From Eubacterium sp. CAG:841 (GTDB lineage Bacteria; Bacillota; Clostridia; Oscillospirales; CAG-272): 13,049 nt of DNA. The first letter of the stretch is position 1, and every line of letters starts with the position of its first letter. Shown piece by piece: positions 6,725 through 13,049 of this stretch. The position numbers and the translations under genes were made by a program. Location of the stretch: the NCBI GenBank assembly GCA_000437375.1, contig FR898232.1, forward strand, positions 133,302-146,350. The letters are read 5' to 3'. The notes beneath the pieces are model-generated. The model saw only the letters and a list, made by a program, of their open reading frames with translations. It did not search any database and was not told the DNA's origin.

Positions 6725-7682
6725 ACATTTTGCGTTCAACGCCATAAAGGAAAGCTTTGATATGCTTCCCACCGCCGTCTGTTTTTTCGACTGCTCCGGC
6801 GGCATTGTGCTTTGCAACCGGCAGATGTATCGGCTGAGCCGGTACCTGCTGGACAGCGACATGCAGTATCTCGGCGAGGTTGAGCAGGCGCTCTTTGACC
6901 CGCCGGACGACATTCTGCAGATTTCACCGGAGGAAAATATCTATCGCTTTCCGGACAAAACCGTGTGGCGATTTGAAAAAACGGCTGTCACCGATCGTTA
7001 CGGAAAAACCTATATACAGCTTACCGCCGCAGACGTCACCGGTCTGCATTGGGCATTGGTACAGCTTTCCGCCGACAACAGAAAGCTTGCGGAGGACGCA
7101 GAAAGGATTAAACGACTTTCGGAAAACGTGGCGGCTGTCGCGCGGGAAAAGGAGTCGCTTGCCGCAAAGTCCGCCATGCATGACAGTCTTGCCGCATGCC
7201 TGACCGTCACAAAACAGTATCTTGCGGGCGACGCGGAGGGCGTCGACGCAGACACCGTACTGCGCGAATGGGGAAAGAGCATTGCCTTTCGTGACGCTGT
7301 TCCGCTGTCGGCGAGGGATCGCCTGTATGACGCCGCAAAGAGCAGCGGCGTCACCATAAGAATGAGGGGCGATGAGCCGAAGGGCGGCGCGGCAGAGCTG
7401 ATGTATACCGCTGTGCAGGTCTGCCTGAACAATGCGATTCAGTATGCTCAGGCGACCGAGCTTTCCGTTATGATATGGGAGGGCGGCAGCAGCTATACCG
7501 TTATGATCCGCAACAACGGCAAGCCTCCCAAAAAAACGATAACGGAGGGCGGCGGGCTCACGAATCTGCGCCGTCGTATTGAAAAATCAGGCGGGAAAAT
7601 GACCGTGCAGAGTTTGCCGGAGTTTTCTTTGGTGATTGACATACCGAAATCCGAGGATGCGGGAGGGGGCTTGTGGCTGTGA
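6711..7682 (+). CDS. Soluble sensor histidine kinase (PAS, H-box, HATPase), 323 aa
   Basis: Catalytic partner of the preceding 7TM protein. Residues ~13-110 form a PAS-like domain ('MLPTAVCFFDCSGGIVLCN', 'VTDRYGKTYIQLTAADVT'). A coiled segment (~115-152) leads to an H-box 'MHDSLAACL' with His157 followed by Asp158, as in HisKA_3/NarX-like kinases. The HATPase domain (~228-311) shows the N-box 'CLNNAIQYA' (Asn240/241), the G1 position 'IRNNGKPP' (268-270), where the usual Asp of DNG is Asn, and the G2 loop 'EGGGLTNLRRRIE'. No transmembrane helix is present, so membrane sensing must come from the neighbouring protein. The ATG at 6711 follows GGAGGCGGAG. The gene overlaps the sensor by 14 bp and the regulator by 4 bp (GTGA), a sign of strict co-translation. 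The Asn in G1 may be normal for this clostridial subfamily, so I do not infer inactivity. Confidence 0.85.
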   Translation: MHRLKHFAFNAIKESFDMLPTAVCFFDCSGGIVLCNRQMYRLSRYLLDSDMQYLGEVEQALFDPPDDILQISPEENIYRFPDKTVWRFEKTAVTDRYGKTYIQLTAADVTGLHWALVQLSADNRKLAEDAERIKRLSENVAAVAREKESLAAKSAMHDSLAACLTVTKQYLAGDAEGVDADTVLREWGKSIAFRDAVPLSARDRLYDAAKSSGVTIRMRGDEPKGGAAELMYTAVQVCLNNAIQYAQATELSVMIWEGGSSYTVMIRNNGKPPKKTITEGGGLTNLRRRIEKSGGKMTVQSLPEFSLVIDIPKSEDAGGGLWL

Positions 7683-8317
7683 AAAAAATACTGATTGTCG
7701 AGGATCAGGCTCTTGCGAGGATGTACCTCTGCTCGTGCGTTGAAAAAAGCGCGGACTGCGAGGTGGCGGGAACGCTGACCGGAGCCGACGCGGCTGTCTG
7801 CCGGTGCGGCGACGGAGATATCGACCTGATTCTGATGGATATCTGCACCGAAAACGATTCCGACGGGCTTGCCGCCGCGGAAACGATCAAAAAACGTTAC
7901 CCGCAGATAAAAATAGTGATGGTGACCTCTATGCTTGAGGGACGCTTCCTGGACAGGGCAAGGAAAATAGGCGCGGACAGCTTCTGGTATAAGGATTCGC
8001 CCTCCGAGGATCTTGTCGGAGTGATAGATGGGACGCTTTCGGGGAAACACTTCTGGCCGGACAGCGTGCCGGCGGTGCCGTTCGGAAACGTGCTTTCAAA
8101 GGACCTTTCCATTCAGGAACTTGAAACTCTGCGCCTGCTCTGCGAGGGAAAAACGAACGCCGAGATTGCCGAAAAGCTCAACGTTGCGGAGTCGTCTGTG
8201 CGGACGTATATCAATCGTATGCTGGAAAAAACCGGCTATCCGAACCGCAACCGTCTGATGGTTGCCGCCGTCGGAAAGAGGCTCGTCGTGCCGGAAAGCC
8301 GTCGCGAAGAAAAATAA
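7679..8317 (+). CDS. Response regulator, NarL/LuxR family, 212 aa
   Basis: Output of the operon: a receiver domain (residues 1-~118) and a LuxR-type helix-turn-helix (~140-200). The acidic pocket Glu8/Asp9, phospho-acceptor Asp54 in 'LILMD', Thr83 and Lys105 are all in the expected places, so the receiver should be phosphorylatable. The DNA-binding domain shows 'LSIQELETLRLLCEGKTNAEIA', broken by no gaps, then 'VAESSVRTYINRMLEKTG'. The GTG at 7679 is chosen over the in-frame GTG at 7673 because the GGGAGGGGG site (~7661-7669) is 9 bp from the former and only 3 bp from the latter; this creates a GTGA overlap with the kinase stop. The likely phosphodonor is the kinase encoded just upstream. Targets are unknown; the repeats in the promoter region at 8419-8472 are candidates. 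Confidence 0.92.
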   Translation: MKKILIVEDQALARMYLCSCVEKSADCEVAGTLTGADAAVCRCGDGDIDLILMDICTENDSDGLAAAETIKKRYPQIKIVMVTSMLEGRFLDRARKIGADSFWYKDSPSEDLVGVIDGTLSGKHFWPDSVPAVPFGNVLSKDLSIQELETLRLLCEGKTNAEIAEKLNVAESSVRTYINRMLEKTGYPNRNRLMVAAVGKRLVVPESRREEK

Positions 8318-8358
8318 TAATTATGCAATGATTATGTAATTTTATACATACGGTTACA

Positions 8359-8399
8359 GCCGCTCTGTTTTTCGAAAAACAGGGCGGCTTTTCTGTTTT
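8359..8399 (+). terminator. Rho-independent terminator closing the signalling operon
   Basis: A 14-bp stem (with one G-T pair) is formed by GCCGCTCTGTTTTT (8359-8372) and AAAAACAGGGCGGC (8375-8388), followed by TTTTCTGTTTT. It begins 41 bp after the regulator's stop. Confidence 0.85.
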
Positions 8400-8418
8400 C
8401 AGAACTCAAAAAGCCCGC

Positions 8419-8472
8419 TTGTTAACAATTTGTTTACATTTTGCGGGGCATTTGTCCACACTTATGAGGACA
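8419..8472 (+). promoter_or_regulatory. Candidate operator: tandem TTGTTWACA repeats and a TGTCC/GGACA inverted repeat
   Basis: TTGTTAACA (8419-8427) and TTGTTTACA (8430-8438) are direct repeats 11 bp apart, about one helical turn. The first lies in a 10-bp perfect palindrome TTGTTAACAA. Nearer the promoter, TGTCC (8453-8457) and GGACA (8468-8472) form an inverted repeat with a 10-nt gap. The position upstream of the -10 element fits binding by an activator such as the response regulator encoded just upstream. This is inference from layout only. Confidence 0.4.
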
Positions 8473-8490
8473 GACAGAAATCCCGTCATC

Positions 8491-8499
8491 TGATATAAT
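8491..8499 (+). promoter_or_regulatory. Extended -10 promoter for the receiver-like gene
   Basis: TGATATAAT at 8491-8499 is a perfect extended -10 element (TGn + TATAAT). No good -35 hexamer sits 16-18 bp upstream, which is typical of extended -10 or activator-dependent promoters and fits the repeats found just upstream. It lies 54 bp before the ATG at 8554. Confidence 0.55.
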
Positions 8500-8553
8500 A
8501 ATATCGTAAAGCAAGTTCGGAAAATATCAATGAAAGGAAAGGAGGAAGGTTTA

Positions 8554-8937
8554 ATGCAAAAAATTGTAGTGGACATACAGAACTTTCTGTTTGCCGACTC
8601 CATAGCTGCCGCCTTCAGAAATTCGGACTACGATATTGACGTGGTCCGCGCAGAAACTCCAAACGATACCGTGGAGCTGTGTCAGATGTATAAACCGTTT
8701 GTCCTCGTCATGGAAGTGACGGGGTACACTCCGTGGCTGCTTTGCGACAGACTCCGGCTGCGTGACGAGGTGAAATCGGTCTGCCCCGATTGCAAAATCG
8801 CCCTTCTTGTAGACTCCAATACCGAAAAGCAGGCGGCAAAGGACATACGCGACGCCAAGAAAAACGGAATCATTGATCAGTTCTTCTACGGCTCCATGAC
8901 CTCCGAATATCTGATGGATCAGATATACGCCATGTAA
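8554..8937 (+). CDS. Stand-alone receiver-like protein lacking the phospho-acceptor Asp (pseudo-receiver), 127 aa
   Basis: A single domain with the alternating hydrophobic strand/helix layout of a response-regulator receiver: strand 1 'KIVVDI', helix 1 'LFADSIAAAF', strand 3 'FVLVMEV', strand 4 'KIALLV', strand 5 'IDQFFY'. Aligned by eye to the upstream regulator, strand 3 ends at Glu54, exactly where that protein has Asp54; the first acidic pair is reduced to Asp7, and Tyr112 is near the place of the conserved Lys. It should therefore not accept phosphate in the usual way; Glu can mimic a phosphorylated Asp. There is no output domain. The ATG at 8554 is chosen for AAAGGAGG 8 bp upstream (8538-8545); the ATG at 8530 precedes that site. 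The fold assignment is from pattern only, so another Rossmann-like small domain is possible. Confidence 0.6.
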   Translation: MQKIVVDIQNFLFADSIAAAFRNSDYDIDVVRAETPNDTVELCQMYKPFVLVMEVTGYTPWLLCDRLRLRDEVKSVCPDCKIALLVDSNTEKQAAKDIRDAKKNGIIDQFFYGSMTSEYLMDQIYAM

Positions 8938-8959
8938 CCGGAGAGAAAGGACGGAACGT

Positions 8960-9238
8960 ATGCGCAGGACCAAACGAAGCGGCGGATTTTTCGTCTGCCT
9001 GATTTTCAATATGTTTCTGAATATTTTATGGCTCATTCCCGCCGCCGTATTGCTCGCTCTGCACTTTTTGCTCGATATATCGGCGTGGTGGGCAATCGGC
9101 GCAGCCATTGCGTGGTTTGTTTACGTATTGCTCTGGGTGATTTTAATAGGCTGGGCAGGCAGATGCGGCTCCGAGCCGGACGCTCCGAAGGAAAACAAAA
9201 ACCCCTATTCCGCAGGGAACGGAAAAGAAAACACGTGA
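8960..9238 (+). CDS. Small membrane protein with two predicted TM helices, 92 aa
   Basis: A basic N-terminus (MRRTKRSGG) is followed by two hydrophobic helices at about 9-37 and 42-65 and a hydrophilic tail rich in Lys, Asn and Glu, probably cytoplasmic by the positive-inside rule. The ATG at 8960 has GAAAGGA 8 bp upstream, and the gene starts 22 bp after the receiver-like gene, so the two are probably co-transcribed. No family is recognised; small proteins of this design often modulate a membrane partner, but nothing here identifies one. Confidence 0.6.
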   Translation: MRRTKRSGGFFVCLIFNMFLNILWLIPAAVLLALHFLLDISAWWAIGAAIAWFVYVLLWVILIGWAGRCGSEPDAPKENKNPYSAGNGKENT

Positions 9239-9250
9239 TACAATCGTATC

Positions 9251-9372
9251 GCGGATCGGAAAAGTCCGCACGGGCAGACAACCTGCGGAAGTACCCGTCA
9301 TGGGACGGTGCGCCATATAAATAACGTAACTGTGCGGCCTTGCGCCTGATGCGGTCTTTCCGCATTTTGCGC
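9251..9372 (+). promoter_or_regulatory. Structured leader region before the large surface protein gene
   Basis: Several complementary segments are packed together. CCGCA (9266-9270) pairs with TGCGG (9284-9288). CGGG inside that loop (9271-9274) pairs with CCCG (9294-9297), giving an H-type pseudoknot. GCGGA (9251-9255) can instead pair with TCCGC (9265-9269), excluding the first stem. A second hairpin, ATGCGG (9349-9354) / CCGCAT (9360-9365), is flanked by GCGC (9342-9345) / GCGC (9369-9372) and ends about 20 bp before the AAGGAGG site. It resembles a folded, possibly regulatory leader, but I cannot match it to a known riboswitch class. Confidence 0.3.
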
Positions 9373-9405
9373 GGCGGCAAAGTATAATTAAGGAGGAAAA
9401 TCAAA

Positions 9406-12400
9406 ATGAAAAAAAGAAATCTGATCATAGCGGGAATATTGCTCGTCCTGCTTGTGATCACCGCATTGTTTTTTGTAATCGGTGCGGCGGACACCAACAA
9501 CTATCCGTATGAGGTTCTCGGACTCAAGGACGGAAATGTCAGAGTGATATACTCGGCAACCAGTTCGGAAAAACTGCATACAAAAGAGCTGAACGGAGTA
9601 TTTTCCTATACGAAGCAGTATCCGAAGGCAACCGAAATATACGGATACAAGGACGGAACTCTTTATTATTGGACAAATAACGAAAAGAACGTTCTTTATA
9701 TTCCCGGGATTGAGGGCAAGGATCTCAAACTCAGGGTTGAAGTCGATATGACGATTGCGGCGATATACGCTCCCGGCGTCAATCTGACGATCGATACCGG
9801 TGATCGCACGCTTACGCTGACGCGCAACTCAAGATATAAACACAAGGAGGCTGTCGGCGCTTCGATTGACCTTTCGCGCCCGAACACCGTATCTGCCGAA
9901 AGCGGAAATCTGGTAATCCGCGGAGAAGGAAAGATCGCAATCGACACGACAGGCACAGGCGCGGACGGCGCGGAATACGGCCTGTACGCAGGGAATGTGC
10001 AAATTCTTGAGTGGGCAAGCCTGGATGCGCGCATGGGCAACAAGAAAAAAGAGGTTTCCTTTGTCATTCTGACAAGCGAGCTGACAATCGACACGCTGGG
10101 AGCCATTTCGATCGACGTCCGGAACACGAAAAACATCGCATATGTGTGGAACGTGAAGATGCGCGATGAACAGAGGTTCCATCTCATCAATGCGAGATAC
10201 CTGGCATTTGAATTCCAGAATCACAATCTCTGGGGCGACTTCGGCACGGATGAAAACAAGAGTGCAAAAACCATATGGACCGAACTGACGGTATACAACA
10301 AATTGCCGAACAGTCTGCCGAAAGAATGGAACGTCGACTATTACGCATCCTCCAAATCAAGGGATGAAACCCCGTATAAGCTGAAGTTTACACGATTTGG
10401 TTCATTACAGTCAAGTACAGATATGACAGTGAAGGTTAACGGAGCCACCATTGACAGCAACGGAATGACCGCGCTTTATGCCGGCAAATCTTATGATATA
10501 GATATCGAACTGGAGCTGCCGGAATGGTTCCTTGAGCTTGAAAAAGAAGGACGCCTTGTACAGTCAAAAACCGTTGAGGTTTACGAGGGAGAAAAGATGA
10601 TCTGGAATTCCGACTTCAACAGCGGTAAGCTGGAGATAGCCGAAACGGGAACGTATACGCTTCATTTTGAATGGAGATACCGGAATCCCGGAAGTCTGGT
10701 TGTATGGCGGTCGGGTGCGAATTTCAAAGAGGTGACGGCTCTTGTCCTTGAAGAAGGAAAGCAGATTGCGGGCCCTGTTCAGTATGACAAAGGCGCGGTG
10801 AGTTTAGGCAGCTATCTCAAGGCAAGCCTGCCGAACATGAGCGACCTTGACGGAGTTGAAATCATCTGGCGATGCGTTGATAAAGACACTAAAAACGATG
10901 TTCTCATCAAGGGAGAAACCGGACTCAGCATTAAGCTCGACAAACCGGAATACGTCGGCAAATATGTCTATATGATTGCCAGAGGCAAGCCGGAAGGCAA
11001 ATATTACGGAGCGGTCTTCGGCAAGGAAATCCTTGTGGAAAAGGCGTATAACCCCTCCGAACCGCCGAGAATAGACGTTGTTGCAACCAAGTCCAAAAAC
11101 TTCTACGACGGCTTCAAAATATTGAACTTTGACAGATCAAAGTTTGATTATTTTGTCAGCAAGACGGAGTATAAAAATTTGTCGCAGATTGACTGGAGCC
11201 AGAAGCTGACGTCGTCAACCGGAAGCGGATATTACACGGGCGACAGGATCTATTTCTATTATCGCTATGCCGAAACGGATACGAAACGCGCCGGCTTTAT
11301 AATAAAATCGCAGATGCTGCTGATTGACGATATCGTAAGGCTGGGCGGCATAACCATTCAAGGAACCAATAACGGCACCATATTCATAAAGCCCGGTGAA
11401 ACAAGGACTTTTTTGGTGAAGCTGAATCCCTCAACGGCAAACGACTGCAACATTTTCACCGTAAAATCACCGTCATCATACGACGAACAGTTCTTTGAAA
11501 TCGTCTCCCCGTCAAAGCCGGTTTCCGATCTGAAAGGCTTTGCGATGATAACCATCAAGGGTAAAAAGGTGGGCTACGGAAGCTTTGCAATGTACTATGC
11601 CGGACCGTCCGGTCCCATGCAGAACACTTACGGCGGCGCACAGGTTGTTGTTTATACTCCCGATGACATGGGATCGTCAAGACCGCAGCTGAGCTATACT
11701 CCGTCCTATGCGGATATTACGCTCGACGTGGGAGATACCTTTGACCTTCCGAAAGATCTTCCGGATCTTGTTCCGTCTGACGCAAAGGGATACTCTGCCA
11801 AATGGGGCGTCGGAAAGAAGGTCAAGGACAAACTCGGCTATACCACATATATTTATGACTACGAAAACGAGTATGTCAAGATCGAAAACGGCAAGCTGAT
11901 AGCAAAGCAAAAGACAAAGGACGGCGAGCCCGTGCAGATTGTGCTCTGCGTTCTCAAGAGCGGAGAAAAGCCTTACGCCGCATACAACACGTCATTCTTC
12001 CTGACGGTCAATGAAAAGCCTGTCATAAAGGCGACGGGCGTATCGCTGAACGAAAAGTCGCTCGCGTTGCACGTCGGAAACGTCGCAAAGCTCAATGCGG
12101 CAATCATGCCTGCCGACGCTGCCGGAACATATACGATAAAATTCACCAGCAACAACCCCGATGTTGTAAAGGTTGATGAAAACACCGGCCTGATAACGGC
12201 TGTCGGCATCGGAAACGCAAGAATATACGCAAAGGCAAACGACGATTCATCGCTTGTCGAATTCTGCGCGGTATCTGTCGACGCACACAAATTCGGCGAA
12301 TGGACTCCGTCCAAGATATCCGAAAGCAACCATCAGAGAGCCTGCTTCTGCGGAGAAACGGAAGCGGAGGAGCATACCTTTGGCATCTGGACAAACGATG

Positions 12401-13049
12401 ACGCCGCCGGAAAGCATTATCATGAATGCTCCGTCTGCGGAAACAAGGCATACAGCGAGCACAACGAGGGACCGTGGATAACCGATGTTGACGCGGACGT
12501 CGGAGTTGAGGGCAAAAAGCACACCGAATGCTACGAATGCGGCAAGACAATGAGAACGGAAACCGAGCCTGCGCTTGTCGACTATGCGATAAACATTGTC
12601 GGCGGCAAGGCGGTTGACTTCGCCGGAAACACTGTGACAAGAATCGTTGCCGGCGAGAACGTGACAGTGAAAGCCGATCCCGCTCCGGCAGGAAAGGCAT
12701 TCGCCGAATGGAAGGCAGAGGGCATCACTCTTGACGACGCCTCTGCGGCAACCGTGGTATTCGTAATGCCTGCGGGCGACGTAAAACTCGAGGCTGAATA
12801 TAAGGAGTCCGCGACACCGCACAAGCACGAGGCGAACACGGAAAAATGGTTTTTTGACGAAACGTATCACTGGAACGCCTGCAAAGACAAGACCTGCTCC
12901 GAAAATCTGAACAAAGCGGAGCATACCTTCGTATGGAAGACAGACAAACCCGCAACCGAAACCGAGGACGGAATCAAGCATGAGGAATGCTCCGTCTGCG
13001 GAAGAAGACGCAATGAAAGCACCGTAATTCCGAGCACGGGAAAGACTCC
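9406..13049 (+). CDS. Very large secreted/anchored surface protein with Ig-like Big_2, Cys/His and InlB-type modules (3' end outside window)
   Basis: The frame is open from the ATG at 9406 (AAGGAGG at 9390-9396, 9 bp upstream) through 1,214 codons to the window edge. Residues ~6-26 are a signal or membrane anchor. Residues ~28-300 are beta-rich with 'LTIDTGDRTLTL' and 'SGNLVIRGEGKIAIDTTG' repeats, like a carbohydrate-binding or beta-helix-type domain. Residues ~330-860 form further beta-sandwich-like segments I cannot name. A Big_2 Ig-like domain covers ~876-958 ('GVSLNEKSLALHVG', 'SNNPDVVKVDENTGLITAVG'). Cys/His modules follow at ~960-1057 and ~1136-1214, separated by a divergent InlB B-repeat at ~1061-1132 ('GKAFAEWKAEGITL', 'VVFVMPAGDVKLEAEY'). 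These modules are typical of extracellular proteins of gut Clostridia involved in adhesion or polysaccharide contact; no catalytic domain is visible. The cell-wall anchoring end is not in view. Confidence 0.8.
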   Translation, partial: MKKRNLIIAGILLVLLVITALFFVIGAADTNNYPYEVLGLKDGNVRVIYSATSSEKLHTKELNGVFSYTKQYPKATEIYGYKDGTLYYWTNNEKNVLYIPGIEGKDLKLRVEVDMTIAAIYAPGVNLTIDTGDRTLTLTRNSRYKHKEAVGASIDLSRPNTVSAESGNLVIRGEGKIAIDTTGTGADGAEYGLYAGNVQILEWASLDARMGNKKKEVSFVILTSELTIDTLGAISIDVRNTKNIAYVWNVKMRDEQRFHLINARYLAFEFQNHNLWGDFGTDENKSAKTIWTELTVYNKLPNSLPKEWNVDYYASSKSRDETPYKLKFTRFGSLQSSTDMTVKVNGATIDSNGMTALYAGKSYDIDIELELPEWFLELEKEGRLVQSKTVEVYEGEKMIWNSDFNSGKLEIAETGTYTLHFEWRYRNPGSLVVWRSGANFKEVTALVLEEGKQIAGPVQYDKGAVSLGSYLKASLPNMSDLDGVEIIWRCVDKDTKNDVLIKGETGLSIKLDKPEYVGKYVYMIARGKPEGKYYGAVFGKEILVEKAYNPSEPPRIDVVATKSKNFYDGFKILNFDRSKFDYFVSKTEYKNLSQIDWSQKLTSSTGSGYYTGDRIYFYYRYAETDTKRAGFIIKSQMLLIDDIVRLGGITIQGTNNGTIFIKPGETRTFLVKLNPSTANDCNIFTVKSPSSYDEQFFEIVSPSKPVSDLKGFAMITIKGKKVGYGSFAMYYAGPSGPMQNTYGGAQVVVYTPDDMGSSRPQLSYTPSYADITLDVGDTFDLPKDLPDLVPSDAKGYSAKWGVGKKVKDKLGYTTYIYDYENEYVKIENGKLIAKQKTKDGEPVQIVLCVLKSGEKPYAAYNTSFFLTVNEKPVIKATGVSLNEKSLALHVGNVAKLNAAIMPADAAGTYTIKFTSNNPDVVKVDENTGLITAVGIGNARIYAKANDDSSLVEFCAVSVDAHKFGEWTPSKISESNHQRACFCGETEAEEHTFGIWTNDDAAGKHYHECSVCGNKAYSEHNEGPWITDVDADVGVEGKKHTECYECGKTMRTETEPALVDYAINIVGGKAVDFAGNTVTRIVAGENVTVKADPAPAGKAFAEWKAEGITLDDASAATVVFVMPAGDVKLEAEYKESATPHKHEANTEKWFFDETYHWNACKDKTCSENLNKAEHTFVWKTDKPATETEDGIKHEECSVCGRRRNESTVIPSTGKT
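12424..13003 (+). repeat. Repeated Cys/His module in the surface protein
   Basis: Two copies of a segment starting near 'EHTF.W' and ending 'ECSVCG' occur at about 12369-12441 and 12918-13002. They share an exact 19-nt word (GAATGCTCCGTCTGCGGAA) at 12424-12442 and 12985-13003. Related Cys pairs are at residues 980/982, 1008/1011, 1042/1045, 1159/1164 and 1195/1198. The identity at DNA level suggests fairly recent duplication or exchange within the gene. Confidence 0.6.

Noticed and set aside
9291..9314. Loose resemblance to guanidine-III (ykkC-III) riboswitch sequence
   Set aside because: Only short shared words appear; the order of helices does not match and the downstream gene is not a guanidine-related transporter or enzyme.
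9383..9388. TATAAT just before the surface protein gene
   Set aside because: It lies 1-3 bp from the AAGGAGG site, so a transcript started from it would lose the ribosome binding site, and no -35 element is present at the right distance. Probably chance.
9696..10190. 164-codon minus-strand open frame opposite the surface protein N-terminal region
   Set aside because: It lies fully within the continuous + strand gene and has no ribosome binding site or recognisable motif.
12247..12981. 244-codon minus-strand open frame opposite the surface protein
   Set aside because: The + strand carries clear Big_2 and InlB-type modules; the antisense frame is a by-product of their codon use.
13027..13041. 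IPSTG resembling an LPXTG sortase signal at the end of the surface protein
   Set aside because: It follows an 'ECSVCG' module directly, as in repeated modules whose segments commonly end 'IPATG', and no hydrophobic segment or basic tail is visible. The frame simply continues past the window.

Overview
The window looks like a chromosome segment of an uncultured, low-to-mid GC Gram-positive anaerobe of the Clostridia (Oscillospirales/Christensenellales-like). This is inferred from strong AAGGAGG-type ribosome binding sites, TTGACA/TATAAT-type promoters, frequent GTG starts, TGA/TAA stops, BspA-type leucine-rich and Big_2/InlB-type surface modules, and a 7TM-type sensor kinase operon. No RNA gene, CRISPR array, insertion sequence or phage gene was recognised.

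Left part (1-1557, + strand): the C-terminal part of a winged-helix HTH_42 (YcaQ-like) protein, then about 260 bp of gene debris (a YdeI-like N-terminus and an SPL-type radical SAM N-terminus that has lost one iron-sulfur cysteine), then an intact-looking stand-alone AAA/ABC-type ATPase. Bases 1558-1899 are non-coding on the + strand and hold a plausible promoter.

Middle (1900-4947): a small membrane-anchored leucine-rich-repeat protein ending in a strong terminator; convergent to it, on the minus strand, an MFS transporter broken by one in-frame TAG at a probable tryptophan position; a divergent promoter pair; a two-helix membrane protein whose well-placed start codon is out of frame with its body; and a sugar O-acetyltransferase with its own near-consensus promoter.

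Right-middle (5105-8399): a tightly overlapping three-gene signalling operon. It encodes a 7TM receptor-like protein with a non-catalytic C-terminus, a soluble PAS/H-box/HATPase kinase and a LuxR/NarL-type response regulator, and it closes with a rho-independent terminator. The receptor and kinase look like one sensor kinase divided between two polypeptides.

Right (8400-13049): a promoter region with tandem repeats one helical turn apart, a stand-alone degenerate receiver protein (Glu at the phospho-Asp position), a small two-helix membrane protein, a structured leader, and the first 1,214 codons of a very large secreted or anchored surface protein with Ig-like, Cys/His and InlB-type modules that continues past the window. 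A reasonable but unproved reading is that the two-component system senses an envelope or extracellular cue and controls some of this downstream block.
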